A stretch of DNA of 64,000 nucleotides from Anaerolineaceae bacterium (GTDB lineage: Bacteria; Chloroflexota; Anaerolineae; Aggregatilineales; Phototrophicaceae): positions 496,001 through 560,000 of the forward strand of contig JAPPOB010000010.1 in assembly GCA_028818375.1 (NCBI GenBank). The letters are read 5' to 3'. Below, one piece after another: positions 34,135-42,142 of this stretch (the first letter of the stretch is position 1; each line of letters opens with the position of its first letter). The translations under genes were made by a program, and so were the position numbers. A model generated the notes under the pieces. It did no database searches. It had not been told where the DNA came from and saw only the letters and a list, made by a program, of their open reading frames with translations.

Positions 34135-35108
34135 AATTCTTTCCCCTGTCCGTCATGAAAGGCGTCCCATTCCTGGCGGAAGGCCGCCGTCCCTTCAGCG
34201 ACGTTCATCGCCCTGCGGCCCAGAACGGCGCTGGTATGCTCGACACTGGCGCAACTGCGGTAGGGAATTCGTATGCCGGTATGGATCTCAAGCGTCTTCG
34301 GGTCCGTCGGGACAGCGGCGATCAGGCCGCTATCGGCAGCAAAGGCACTGGCGACTGCGCGGGCGAAATCCAGGCGGCCTGCAGACTCACTGCCGAAACA
34401 GTGGAAGATACCCCTTGCGTCGCTACGCCCCAGTCGCAGCAACATGTCGGCGCAGTCAGAAGCCAGGGTCGGATGCGCCTGCATGTTGGTGTTGGGCCCG
34501 GTCCAGATCTCGGCCACGCGCCCACGCGTGACCTGGTCGGCGACGAAAACACCCATTTCGAAACCGAGCGACTGTTCCCTGCGCAACATGGCGGGAACGG
34601 CATAGTTCAACCCGTAGACTCCCGCAAGACGCCCAACGCCATAGTTGAGATCGTCCATCGCGCCCAGCGCCTGTTCGCAGACGGCCTTCATAATGCCGTA
34701 GTAATTCACCGGCAGTGGCGGCGAGAACTCCGTCACCAGCGGTACCATGCCATCAAAGACCCAGTCGGTGGAGACAAAAACAAATCGCGAATCAATCCCC
34801 CGACAGGCCCTGGCGAAGGCCAGTGTCGAGTCGACCATGACGGCCCAGGCCAGTTCGCGATTGTTGCGCATCCACACCTGGTCGACCGAGGCAGCGGTGT
34901 GGATGACGACGTCCGGCCGATACTTCCTTATGGAACGACGTATGGCCTCTGCGTCGCTGATATCCAGCGGGTCCAGTTCATAGTCCACCTTCCATTCAGG
35001 CTCCGGGCCGAATTGCGAGGCGATGATTTCAACGTTATCCTGCGCCCTGGCGAGACGGATCAGGTTGCTGCCCACCAGTCCGGTACCGCCGGTTACGTAC
35101 AACTTCAT
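34122..35108 (-). CDS. Extended short-chain dehydrogenase / RmlD-like sugar epimerase or reductase
   Basis: 328 aa from ATG 35108. N-terminal NAD(P) loop TGGTGLVGSNLIRLA, a VVIHTAASVDQVW strand, the active-site region FVSTDWVFDG and the catalytic pair in NYYGIMKAVCE (YxxxK). This arrangement matches dTDP-4-dehydrorhamnose reductase-like and cyclitol/aldose SDRs. As first gene of the inositol operon it may act on an inosose or uronate intermediate. A -10-like TATACT on the minus strand (35140-35145) lies just upstream. Confidence 0.8.
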   Translation of the reverse strand: MKLYVTGGTGLVGSNLIRLARAQDNVEIIASQFGPEPEWKVDYELDPLDISDAEAIRRSIRKYRPDVVIHTAASVDQVWMRNNRELAWAVMVDSTLAFARACRGIDSRFVFVSTDWVFDGMVPLVTEFSPPLPVNYYGIMKAVCEQALGAMDDLNYGVGRLAGVYGLNYAVPAMLRREQSLGFEMGVFVADQVTRGRVAEIWTGPNTNMQAHPTLASDCADMLLRLGRSDARGIFHCFGSESAGRLDFARAVASAFAADSGLIAAVPTDPKTLEIHTGIRIPYRSCASVEHTSAVLGRRAMNVAEGTAAFRQEWDAFHDGQGKELCRP

Positions 35109-35147
35109 TCGATGTTCCTGCCGACACGAGCAGTCGCGGAGTATACC

Positions 35148-36068
35148 ATGCTGGAAGGCATCATCCCCATCGTGTTTGTACCCTTTGATGAACAGGGCGA
35201 CATTGACGAAAATGGGCTGCAGCGCGTCGTTCGCTTCGAACTGGACGGCGGCGTGGACGGCATAGGTATCAACGGTTTTGCCAGCGAGGCCTACAAGCTG
35301 ACCGACGAAGAACGGCGCCGGACTGTCGAGATTGTCGCTTCCGAAGTGGCCGGCAGCGTGCCGCTGGTGATCGGCATTGCGCCCGGCAGTACGGAAGCCG
35401 CCATTCGTCAGGCGCGAGAGTTCGCGCGCTGGCATCCCTCAGCCCTCATGACGCTGCCGCCGGCGACCATGAAGGTTTCCCCGGCCGCGCTGGTGGATCA
35501 CTATGTCGATCTGGGCCATGCGGCGGACTCGCCTCTGATGGTGCAGCAATCACCGCACATCCAGGGCTATGCCGGAACGGGCCTCGAAGCGTCTGCGCTG
35601 GCAGAAATCGCAGGGCGCGCGACAAACGTGCGTTACTTCAAGATCGAGGGGCCCGGCGCAGCGGATCGCATCGCCGACCTCAGGGCGCACGTCAACGGCG
35701 ACATGGTCCGCATGTTTGGTGGCGGTGGCGGCATTACCCTGCCGGACGAACTTCGCGCGGGATCCTCGGGCCTCATCCCGGGAGTCGGCTTTAACGAATT
35801 CTTTTGCCGCGCCTGGCCGCTCTGGCGCTCGGGCCGCCAGGACGAAGCGCTTGCCGTCCTTGACGGCATCCAGCCCCTGGTCGCTGCCGTGTCCGGCCCC
35901 GGCCATGAATTCTCCCTGCACGCCAGAAAACATCTGATGCAACGCGCCGGCTACATTCGGCACGCCGTCGTACGTCGGCCGAGCGTGGCTGTCAATCCGC
36001 GACTGCTGACGGACCTAAACGAAATTGTGGATGAACTGGATCTGCGTATCTCCTCCCGGGGCAGTTGA
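35148..36068 (+). CDS. DapA/NAL-family class I aldolase
   Basis: 306-aa (beta/alpha)8 lyase related to dihydrodipicolinate synthase, N-acetylneuraminate lyase and keto-deoxy-sugar-acid aldolases. The Schiff-base lysine is in VRYFKIEGPG. The usual YNxP block (catalytic Tyr of the DapA type) is replaced by VQQSPHIQGYAGT, so the chemistry is likely altered from classical DapA. ATG 35148 has GGAG seven bases upstream. Only 39 bp separate it from the divergent inositol operon, and a plus-strand promoter must lie at least partly inside the SDR gene. Likely substrate: a 2-keto-3-deoxy sugar acid. Confidence 0.8.
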   Translation: MLEGIIPIVFVPFDEQGDIDENGLQRVVRFELDGGVDGIGINGFASEAYKLTDEERRRTVEIVASEVAGSVPLVIGIAPGSTEAAIRQAREFARWHPSALMTLPPATMKVSPAALVDHYVDLGHAADSPLMVQQSPHIQGYAGTGLEASALAEIAGRATNVRYFKIEGPGAADRIADLRAHVNGDMVRMFGGGGGITLPDELRAGSSGLIPGVGFNEFFCRAWPLWRSGRQDEALAVLDGIQPLVAAVSGPGHEFSLHARKHLMQRAGYIRHAVVRRPSVAVNPRLLTDLNEIVDELDLRISSRGS

Positions 36069-36124
36069 CAGGCGGTTGAAGACCAGGCAGGATGACGCGC
36101 AGCTTGCCTGACCAGGAGGACAGC

Positions 36125-37300
36125 ATGGCCGAACCCCTGCGAGTTGGCCTGATTGGCTGTGGCAACGTGGTCGAATATGGCCATCGCCCGGCGCTGATCG
36201 CCCTCAGGGCCAGCGGCGAAGTTGATCTGGTCGCCGTGGCCGATGTCACCCCTGCGCGGCTTGAAATTGCCCGCCGATGGTTCAGCGAGCATCGTCCTGT
36301 GCTCTACAACGACTACCGCGACGTTCTGGCGCGTGACGACGTCGAGGCAATTGTCACCACGGTGCCGCAGCAGTTCCGGCGACAAATCGTGCTGGATGCC
36401 TTCGCCAGGGGCATGCACGTCCTCAGCGAAAAACCTCTTGCCACCGTTCCGGCCGTGGCGCACGAACTGGTGTCGGCCGCCGACTCGGCCGGATGTGTCC
36501 TGGGGATGGTCCACAACTACCACTTTCTGCCGGAATACAGCAAGTTGCATGAACTGGTGACGGAGGGACTTGTCGGCGATCTGCGCGTGCTGACCATGCA
36601 CTACCTCGGCGTCATTGACAAGCCGGGCGCCGCCGAATATCAGGGCGACTGGCGTCATACCCTGGCTGCGGGTGGCGGCATTTTGATGGACATGATCCAC
36701 GCCGTCTATCTGGCGGAGTGGTTTTACGGCTCGCCCGCGGAGCAGGTCATGGCCTTCGTGGACGCACCCACCTATGCCAGTCGCATGCCAGAGGTCGAAG
36801 ACCTGGCTCTGGCCCAGGTGGCCTACCCCGGCGGCTATGCGGCGCTCCATCATGGCTGGGGCGTCGGCGTCGGCGGAGTCGACCTGAGTGGTAGTGACGG
36901 CTACCTGCGGATGCGTTACCGGGATGGCCAGACCAGCGGCTTTAACCAGGCATCCGAGATCTTTGGCGTGCGCGACTGGGCGCGCAGCGATTACCAGGCC
37001 AATGACCTGGAGACGCACACCGACAACATCGCCAGATCCTTCACCCGACTTTGGTCGGCGTTTGTCAGCGCTGTGCGCAGGGGAACGCCCCTGGTCGCCA
37101 ATGGAAGAGTCGGCGCCCGCGCGCTTGAGGTCGCTCTCGCTGCCTATCTGTCCGGCGTTACGGGACGCGTGGTGGAGTTGCCACTGGAGGAAGACCACCC
37201 TGTCTTCCTCCAGGGAATCGCCGGCCTGCCTCACAGCGAGGTCTGGCCTCAGGGCCGCACAGCCCGCAGCGGTATCTTCGGGCTGCGGGGTCGGGACTAG
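36125..37300 (+). CDS. Gfo/Idh/MocA-family oxidoreductase
   Basis: 391-aa NAD(P)-dependent dehydrogenase. Rossmann loop GLIGCGNVVEYGHRPAL, EKP motif LSEKPLATVP with catalytic Lys, and GGGILMDMIHAVYLAEW with the Asp/His pair. ATG 36125 has a strong AGGAGG seven bases upstream, favouring it over an ATG-like start 33 bp earlier. Family members act on inositols, glucose, glucuronides or sugar-nucleotides; specificity cannot be told. It follows the DapA-family aldolase by 56 bp and ends in a shared CTAG with the convergent lipoprotein gene. Confidence 0.82.
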   Translation: MAEPLRVGLIGCGNVVEYGHRPALIALRASGEVDLVAVADVTPARLEIARRWFSEHRPVLYNDYRDVLARDDVEAIVTTVPQQFRRQIVLDAFARGMHVLSEKPLATVPAVAHELVSAADSAGCVLGMVHNYHFLPEYSKLHELVTEGLVGDLRVLTMHYLGVIDKPGAAEYQGDWRHTLAAGGGILMDMIHAVYLAEWFYGSPAEQVMAFVDAPTYASRMPEVEDLALAQVAYPGGYAALHHGWGVGVGGVDLSGSDGYLRMRYRDGQTSGFNQASEIFGVRDWARSDYQANDLETHTDNIARSFTRLWSAFVSAVRRGTPLVANGRVGARALEVALAAYLSGVTGRVVELPLEEDHPVFLQGIAGLPHSEVWPQGRTARSGIFGLRGRD

Positions 37301-38298
37301 ACAGAAGCGAGCGCGTTCAGCGTCTCCGCCAGAATGCGGGCAACCTCCAGGCCACCGGCCGGGCTGTCGCAGACCAGCGCAACGTACTGCTCGCCAATTG
37401 ACAGGGTGACCGAACCAGGAATCTTCCCGTCGTCCGCCTCGACCGGGTTGTAGGCCAGCGCTGCGTTCTGCGCATCAAACAGCGCCATGTACAACGTTAC
37501 CCTCAGGTCACCGGCTCGCCAGGGCATGCTGACGGCCTGACCATCGGCGACGTTCAACAGCGAACGCGCCCCCCGCTCCCAGGCGACGTCACCTGCCATG
37601 ACCTGTTCCGGCAGGGAATCCAGCAAGAGCGACAAGGTCAGAATAACGGTTTCTCCGGCTTCAGCGGCGGCCGCCCTGCTCGTCAGCGTTTCCTCGACGA
37701 TGCGAATCGCCTGTCGCGACAGGGATGGCAGAGGGTTACCGGCCGTCCCCGAGAACTGTTCAATCCCGACTTCGATGAAATAGCTGTCAATCGAAAAGAT
37801 TGCGTTTGAGCCGTACAGGCCCGTACCGAAGAGGTTTGGCATCGGGAAATCCTCGTTGGCTTCCCCGTTTTCGAGGACGGTGCGCAAGTCCTTGACAAAG
37901 TCATAGTAGACCAGCGCATCTTCCTGGCTGTCGAAAACGCCGAAGGTGAAACTGGCCTTTCCGCCCTGCCTTTCTATCAGGTACAGACGTTTGGCGATTC
38001 CGTTTTGGACGTTTCGCACCTTGCTCACGTCGCGTTCCGGGTCGCGCCGCCACTGAATACCGCCTGCAGCAACCGGCTCGGGCACGTTTTCGAGGAATAC
38101 GTCTACCAGCGGTGTTTCCACAACTTCGGTGGGAGCCGCTGTGGGCATTGACGTTGGCGTCGAATCGGGCGTCGGCGTGGCGGTTGGAACAGGCGTAGAC
38201 GTCGCCGTCGGCGTTACGTCCAGGTCCGCCGGCGCGCAGGCCGCCAGCGCGGTGGCCAGCAATACAACGAGAGTCAGGGGACGCTGAAAGGTTTGCAT
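37297..38298 (-). CDS. Secreted lipoprotein with a Thr/Pro-rich linker
   Basis: 333 aa. Lipoprotein signal with lipobox LAAC (Cys21) after a hydrophobic stretch, then a Thr/Pro/Ser-rich spacer of about 35 residues, then two similar ~125-aa halves. Each half has a 'FGVFDSQEDALVYYDFV' or 'MALFDAQNAALAYNPVE' segment, suggesting a duplicated domain. No named family recognised. Last gene of the ribose/inositol-type ABC operon, starting 2 bp after the ATPase stop, so it may be an extra surface component of the transporter. Confidence 0.65.
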   Translation of the reverse strand: MQTFQRPLTLVVLLATALAACAPADLDVTPTATSTPVPTATPTPDSTPTSMPTAAPTEVVETPLVDVFLENVPEPVAAGGIQWRRDPERDVSKVRNVQNGIAKRLYLIERQGGKASFTFGVFDSQEDALVYYDFVKDLRTVLENGEANEDFPMPNLFGTGLYGSNAIFSIDSYFIEVGIEQFSGTAGNPLPSLSRQAIRIVEETLTSRAAAAEAGETVILTLSLLLDSLPEQVMAGDVAWERGARSLLNVADGQAVSMPWRAGDLRVTLYMALFDAQNAALAYNPVEADDGKIPGSVTLSIGEQYVALVCDSPAGGLEVARILAETLNALASV

Positions 38299-38300
38299 GA

Positions 38301-39104
38301 CTAGTCATCCACCGCTTCAGGGTCGAAGAGGCGCAGGCGCTCCGGCACGACACCGGACATGACCATCGTCGCCACTTCTTCCTCGCTGACTTCTGACTTG
38401 GTGAAGTCGCCCAGTTTGCGACCTCGACTAATGATCGTGAAGCGATCGGCGACTGCATGCACCTGGCTGATGTTGTGGGTGATGAAAATCACGCTCATAC
38501 CGCGCTCCTTGGCGGCGTAGGTGTATTCCAGCACCTTGCGCGTCTCTCCCACCGACAGAGCCGAGGTCGGCTCATCAAGAATAAGGAGCTTCTTGCCAAA
38601 GTAGACCGCGCGCCCGATGGCGATCGACTGGCGCTCGCCGCCCGACATGCTGCCCACGACCTCGTTGGCGTCACGAATGTGGATGCCAACGTCTTCAAGG
38701 GCGGCGGCGGCCTCGACGGCCATTTGTTCCTGGTCCATCAGCTTTACCGGTCCGAAATTGCGCGTCGGTTCCTGACCCAGCCAGAAATTGCGCGCGATGC
38801 TCATCAGCGGCACCAGCGCCAGGTCCTGATACACCGTTTCGATACCCAGTTCACGGGCGCGATGCGGCGAGTCGATGTACACCGATTCGCCCTCAAATAC
38901 GATTTCTCCACTGGTCGGCGTGTGGAAGCCGGTCAGCACCTTGATCAGCGTGGACTTGCCGGCGCCATTGTCGCCCAACAACCCGACAATCTCCTGGCGA
39001 TCGACGTGGAAATCGATGCCTCGCAGGGCGCGAACACTGCCGAAGTACTTGTGGATGTCCCGCATCTCCAGCAGGTTGTCCCCGTTGTTCTGCATGCTGT
39101 TCAT
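38301..39104 (-). CDS. Sugar ABC transporter ATPase, single-domain (FrcA-like)
   Basis: 267 aa. Walker A GDNGAGKST, Q-loop VYQDLALVP, signature MSGGERQSIAIGRAV, Walker B LLILDEPTSALSV and H-loop FITHNIS. It belongs to the RbsA/MglA group but has only one nucleotide-binding domain, like fructose transporter FrcA, so it should work as a homodimer. ATG 39104 has GAGGGT upstream. It begins 10 bp after the permease. Confidence 0.9.
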   Translation of the reverse strand: MNSMQNNGDNLLEMRDIHKYFGSVRALRGIDFHVDRQEIVGLLGDNGAGKSTLIKVLTGFHTPTSGEIVFEGESVYIDSPHRARELGIETVYQDLALVPLMSIARNFWLGQEPTRNFGPVKLMDQEQMAVEAAAALEDVGIHIRDANEVVGSMSGGERQSIAIGRAVYFGKKLLILDEPTSALSVGETRKVLEYTYAAKERGMSVIFITHNISQVHAVADRFTIISRGRKLGDFTKSEVSEEEVATMVMSGVVPERLRLFDPEAVDD

Positions 39105-39114
39105 GTCATTACCC

Positions 39115-40965
39115 TCAGGTGGATTGTCGTCGCACAAGCGTGTTGAGCACCACGGCAAGGATGGTGATGGCGCCCACAACGCCACGGAAAAGACGGGCGT
39201 TCATGCCAATGATGACCAGGCCAGTCGCCAGCATGCCGACGATCAGCGCCCCCAACAGGGTTCCGATGACACTGCCATAGCCGCCGCTTAGCAACGCGCC
39301 GCCGATCACCGTCATGGCGATGACTTCCAGTTCCCAGCCATCGCCCTTGAGGGGGTCCACGCCCGGGTTGCGGGTAACTTCAAGGATGCTCGTCACCCCT
39401 ACGAGCAGGGCGACAAGCATAAAGTTCATCACCTTCACGCGGTTGACGTTGATGCCTTGCGCGCGCGCTGCGCCCGGGTTGCCGCCGACGGCGAAGACCG
39501 AGTTACCGTAGCGGGACTGTGTCAGCACGACCTGGAACAGCAGTACCAGCAACAGCCACCAGATAATGGAATTGCGGAAATTGGCTCCTGGAGGAATGAA
39601 AATGCTGAAGAGTCCACCAGTGACCTGCTCAAAGCTGAAGCCCCAGCGACCGTTGATCAGGTCGAAGAAGCCGACCTGTACCAGTTCACCGCCTCTCCCC
39701 AGATGGAAGGAGATGACCATCAGCAACCAGACGGCGATGATCAGCAAGGCCAGGGCCGTAACCAGCAGAATTACACCCGAAATCAGAGTCTGGGTCGTCT
39801 TGAAGTGCCCGTCATTGGCTGCATTGTGGATTTCGCCATAGCGGAATTGCTGGCCGCGCCACAAACCAGGTAACGTGCGCCAGGCCACATACGCAATCGC
39901 CACCAGGCCGGCCAGTGCCAGCAAGGTCAGCACCCAGGGGCTGATCCAGAGTTGCGGGAATTCATCGTAGTAATCGCGATAGCGCAAGATGCGACCGCCA
40001 GGGATGGCGACCAGCGGGATCGTGCGGTAGATCAGCAGCGTCCCCAGGGTCACGATAAAGGACGGAATGCCGGTTCTCACGAGGATGATGCCGTTAATGA
40101 AACCCAATAGCATGGCGACCACCAGGGCTGCCGGCATGGCCAGCAACATGGGCATGGGGCCCAGCCCGATCTGGGGAATGCCTTCCGTCAGGAAAAACAT
40201 GTAAAAGACCGACACCGCGCCCAACATCGAGCCGACGGACAGGTCAAATTCGCCCGAAATCATCAGTATGGTGACGCCAATGGCCACGATGCCCTTGGTC
40301 GAGACGTTGGTCAGCACCGAACCGACCGAAGTCGGCTGCAAAAACAGGTCCGTCACGAAACTGAAGACGAGAAAGATGAAGACGAAACCGATAATGGCTC
40401 CTGCGCTCGGAGACTGGGCCAGTTGCAGACTGATGAATTGACCGGGCGTCATGTCACTGGCGGCCGTGCTCAAGGCCCCCTGGGCCTTGTCAACCTTTTC
40501 GTCGAATACCTGGACACCACGCGTGACGAAGCGATAGCACAGCAGGCCACTGACAAACAAAAGAGCCCCGATCGCAAATATCAGGGTGTCCAGTGGCGGC
40601 GCCACCAGATTGCTGATCTGGGCGATTCCTCCGGGAAGCAGGGCCTTCATCAGGAAGACGGCGCCGATAATCGTGGAGAAGAACGATACCCACTGGGACC
40701 AGGGCCAGCCGGCACGGTCCCTGCGCCACAGGCTCCAGGCGGCGCGCAAGGCCGCTGCTGCCAGCAGCAGGAAAGCCAGGCTGACCACCCATTCGATGAA
40801 GTTGATGTCGCTGCGCAGGACGTTGATGCGCTCGCCCAGCGCTATCCAGCCGGCAAGTACCTGCTCGGCAACCAACAGCGCGCCCAGACCCAGCAGCACC
40901 ATGTAGATTCTGGCCAACTGTACTCCCGTTGAAGCTTCGGCGTTTTCTTCAAAAAAGGCGAGCAT
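39115..40965 (-). CDS. Sugar/inositol ABC transporter permease with an extra N-terminal membrane domain
   Basis: 616 aa, about twice the usual 310-340 aa of RbsC-type permeases. Residues ~1-165 add four hydrophobic helices (e.g. IYMVLLGLGALLVAEQVL, WVVSLAFLLLAAAALRAAW). The permease core follows with GIVAIGVTILMISGEFDLSVGS and GFINGIILVRTGIPSFIVTLG. A second insertion of ~110 aa holding two helices lies before the terminal NSVFAVGGNPGAARAQGINVNRVK coupling loop and GGALLSGGYGSVIGTLLG. Substrate is probably a pentose or cyclitol given the neighbours. Confidence 0.88.
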   Translation of the reverse strand: MLAFFEENAEASTGVQLARIYMVLLGLGALLVAEQVLAGWIALGERINVLRSDINFIEWVVSLAFLLLAAAALRAAWSLWRRDRAGWPWSQWVSFFSTIIGAVFLMKALLPGGIAQISNLVAPPLDTLIFAIGALLFVSGLLCYRFVTRGVQVFDEKVDKAQGALSTAASDMTPGQFISLQLAQSPSAGAIIGFVFIFLVFSFVTDLFLQPTSVGSVLTNVSTKGIVAIGVTILMISGEFDLSVGSMLGAVSVFYMFFLTEGIPQIGLGPMPMLLAMPAALVVAMLLGFINGIILVRTGIPSFIVTLGTLLIYRTIPLVAIPGGRILRYRDYYDEFPQLWISPWVLTLLALAGLVAIAYVAWRTLPGLWRGQQFRYGEIHNAANDGHFKTTQTLISGVILLVTALALLIIAVWLLMVISFHLGRGGELVQVGFFDLINGRWGFSFEQVTGGLFSIFIPPGANFRNSIIWWLLLVLLFQVVLTQSRYGNSVFAVGGNPGAARAQGINVNRVKVMNFMLVALLVGVTSILEVTRNPGVDPLKGDGWELEVIAMTVIGGALLSGGYGSVIGTLLGALIVGMLATGLVIIGMNARLFRGVVGAITILAVVLNTLVRRQST

Positions 40966-40990
40966 GATTGTACTTTCTCATGTCACTGAC

Positions 40991-41029
40991 AAAAAAACGG
41001 GACAGGAAGGGTGTCCCCTTGCCTGCCCC
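40991..41029 (-). terminator. Intrinsic terminator/attenuator after the binding-protein gene
   Basis: On the minus strand GGGGCAGG pairs with CCTGTCCC and the inner AAGGG with CCCTT, giving a long GC-rich hairpin. It is followed by G and seven T residues. It sits between the binding-protein stop and the permease start, so partial termination here would make binding protein in excess over permease. Confidence 0.75.
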
Positions 41030-41051
41030 GAATTCATGAACGGACGCCCGT

Positions 41052-42041
41052 CTAGCGATAGCCAGCCGCGGTCAGTTCAATAATGGCATCGACGTTGCTG
41101 CCGTCGATGATGCCAGGGCCGGTGAAGATATCGTTACCGGGCGCCAGCTCGTAACGGCTGTTCAGGTACAGCCACATGATGGTCTCGAAACCCTGCAGAT
41201 AGGGCTGCTGATCGATCGCCTGCAGCAGATAGCCGTCCTTGATCATCTGGTAGATCTCGGCGCTGGTATCGTGCGTGGTGGCGTAGATCTCGCCCGGCAT
41301 GCGACCGGCTTCCTGCAGATACAGGTTGAAACTGGTGGAGGGGTTCGGGCCAAGGAAGAACGCCGCGTTGGTGTCCGGGTTGGCCGTGAAGTAGTCCGCC
41401 AGCGTACCGGCAGAAGCGGTCGTGTCGTTGTTGATGGTCAGCTCGTCCAGCGGAATGCCGGCTTCCTCAAAGACGCTGCGAACACCGGCGCAACGCGCCT
41501 CAAGACCACTGTGACCGACTTCCTGAATCGGGCAAACGCCGCGAACGATAGCCACACCGGCGGCATCTGCAGCATCAAGCACGCGGTTGGCGTTGCTGAC
41601 GCCACCGGTGAACTCGCTGGCGCCGATGTAGAAGAGCGTATCCAGCGCATCCGGCGTGCCGGAGTTCGGGTCCGCCGTGTTCAGGACGATGACCGGTATG
41701 CCGGCCTCGCTGGCGCGACCAACGGCATCACGAATGACCTCGGGGTTCGGGACGGTGGTGCCGATTCCATCGGGATCGGCGGCCAGGGCATCATCCCAGT
41801 AGCCAGCCATGTCGTCCACGCTGTCAACCGGGTGGGCCAGCCAGGCGCAGTCCGCGTTCAGGAGCGCACAGGCATCTTCCATTCCCTTGATGACGACGAT
41901 CCAGAAGGGATTGCCGGCGCCACCATGGGAGACGATGCGGAAGACCGGCTGATCATCCTGGGCTCCGACCGCGCCAATGGCGAACACGGCAAGGCCCAGC
42001 ACCATCAGCAGCACCGGGGCAACAGTAAACAGTTTTCTCAT
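41052..42041 (-). CDS. Periplasmic sugar/cyclitol-binding protein (RbsB/IbpA type)
   Basis: 329-aa secreted binding protein of the periplasmic-binding-protein type 4 family. A signal peptide covers residues 1-27 (MRKLFTVAPVLLMVLGLAV...GAVGAQ). The mature start is VFRIVSHGGAGNPFWIVVIKGMEDA, the usual first strand and helix. GIPVIVLNTADPNSG and FTANPDTNAAFFLGPNP are other family blocks. ATG 42041 has AAGGAGAAG upstream. First gene of the transporter operon; substrate class inferred from the dehydrogenases around it. Confidence 0.9.
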   Translation of the reverse strand: MRKLFTVAPVLLMVLGLAVFAIGAVGAQDDQPVFRIVSHGGAGNPFWIVVIKGMEDACALLNADCAWLAHPVDSVDDMAGYWDDALAADPDGIGTTVPNPEVIRDAVGRASEAGIPVIVLNTADPNSGTPDALDTLFYIGASEFTGGVSNANRVLDAADAAGVAIVRGVCPIQEVGHSGLEARCAGVRSVFEEAGIPLDELTINNDTTASAGTLADYFTANPDTNAAFFLGPNPSTSFNLYLQEAGRMPGEIYATTHDTSAEIYQMIKDGYLLQAIDQQPYLQGFETIMWLYLNSRYELAPGNDIFTGPGIIDGSNVDAIIELTAAGYR

Positions 42042-42101
42042 GATTCTTCTCCTTTGACGTGTACGAGCTGCGCAGAACTCCCTGCCTGCGCATCGCGGGC
42101 A

Positions 42102-42130
42102 ATTCTAGCCAGAAGAAAACGATTTCGCAA
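42102..42130 (-). promoter_or_regulatory. Promoter of the sugar/cyclitol ABC operon
   Basis: On the minus strand TTGCGA (42125-42130), 17-bp spacer, TAGAAT (42102-42107), followed by a ~60-base leader to the ATG at 42041. Confidence 0.6.
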
Positions 42131-42142
42131 CCTTGGGATTGT

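Noticed and set aside
36070..37234. Minus-strand 427-codon open frame over the Gfo/Idh/MocA gene
   Set aside because: Antisense to a gene with clear Rossmann and EKP motifs and a strong ribosome site; no motifs of its own.
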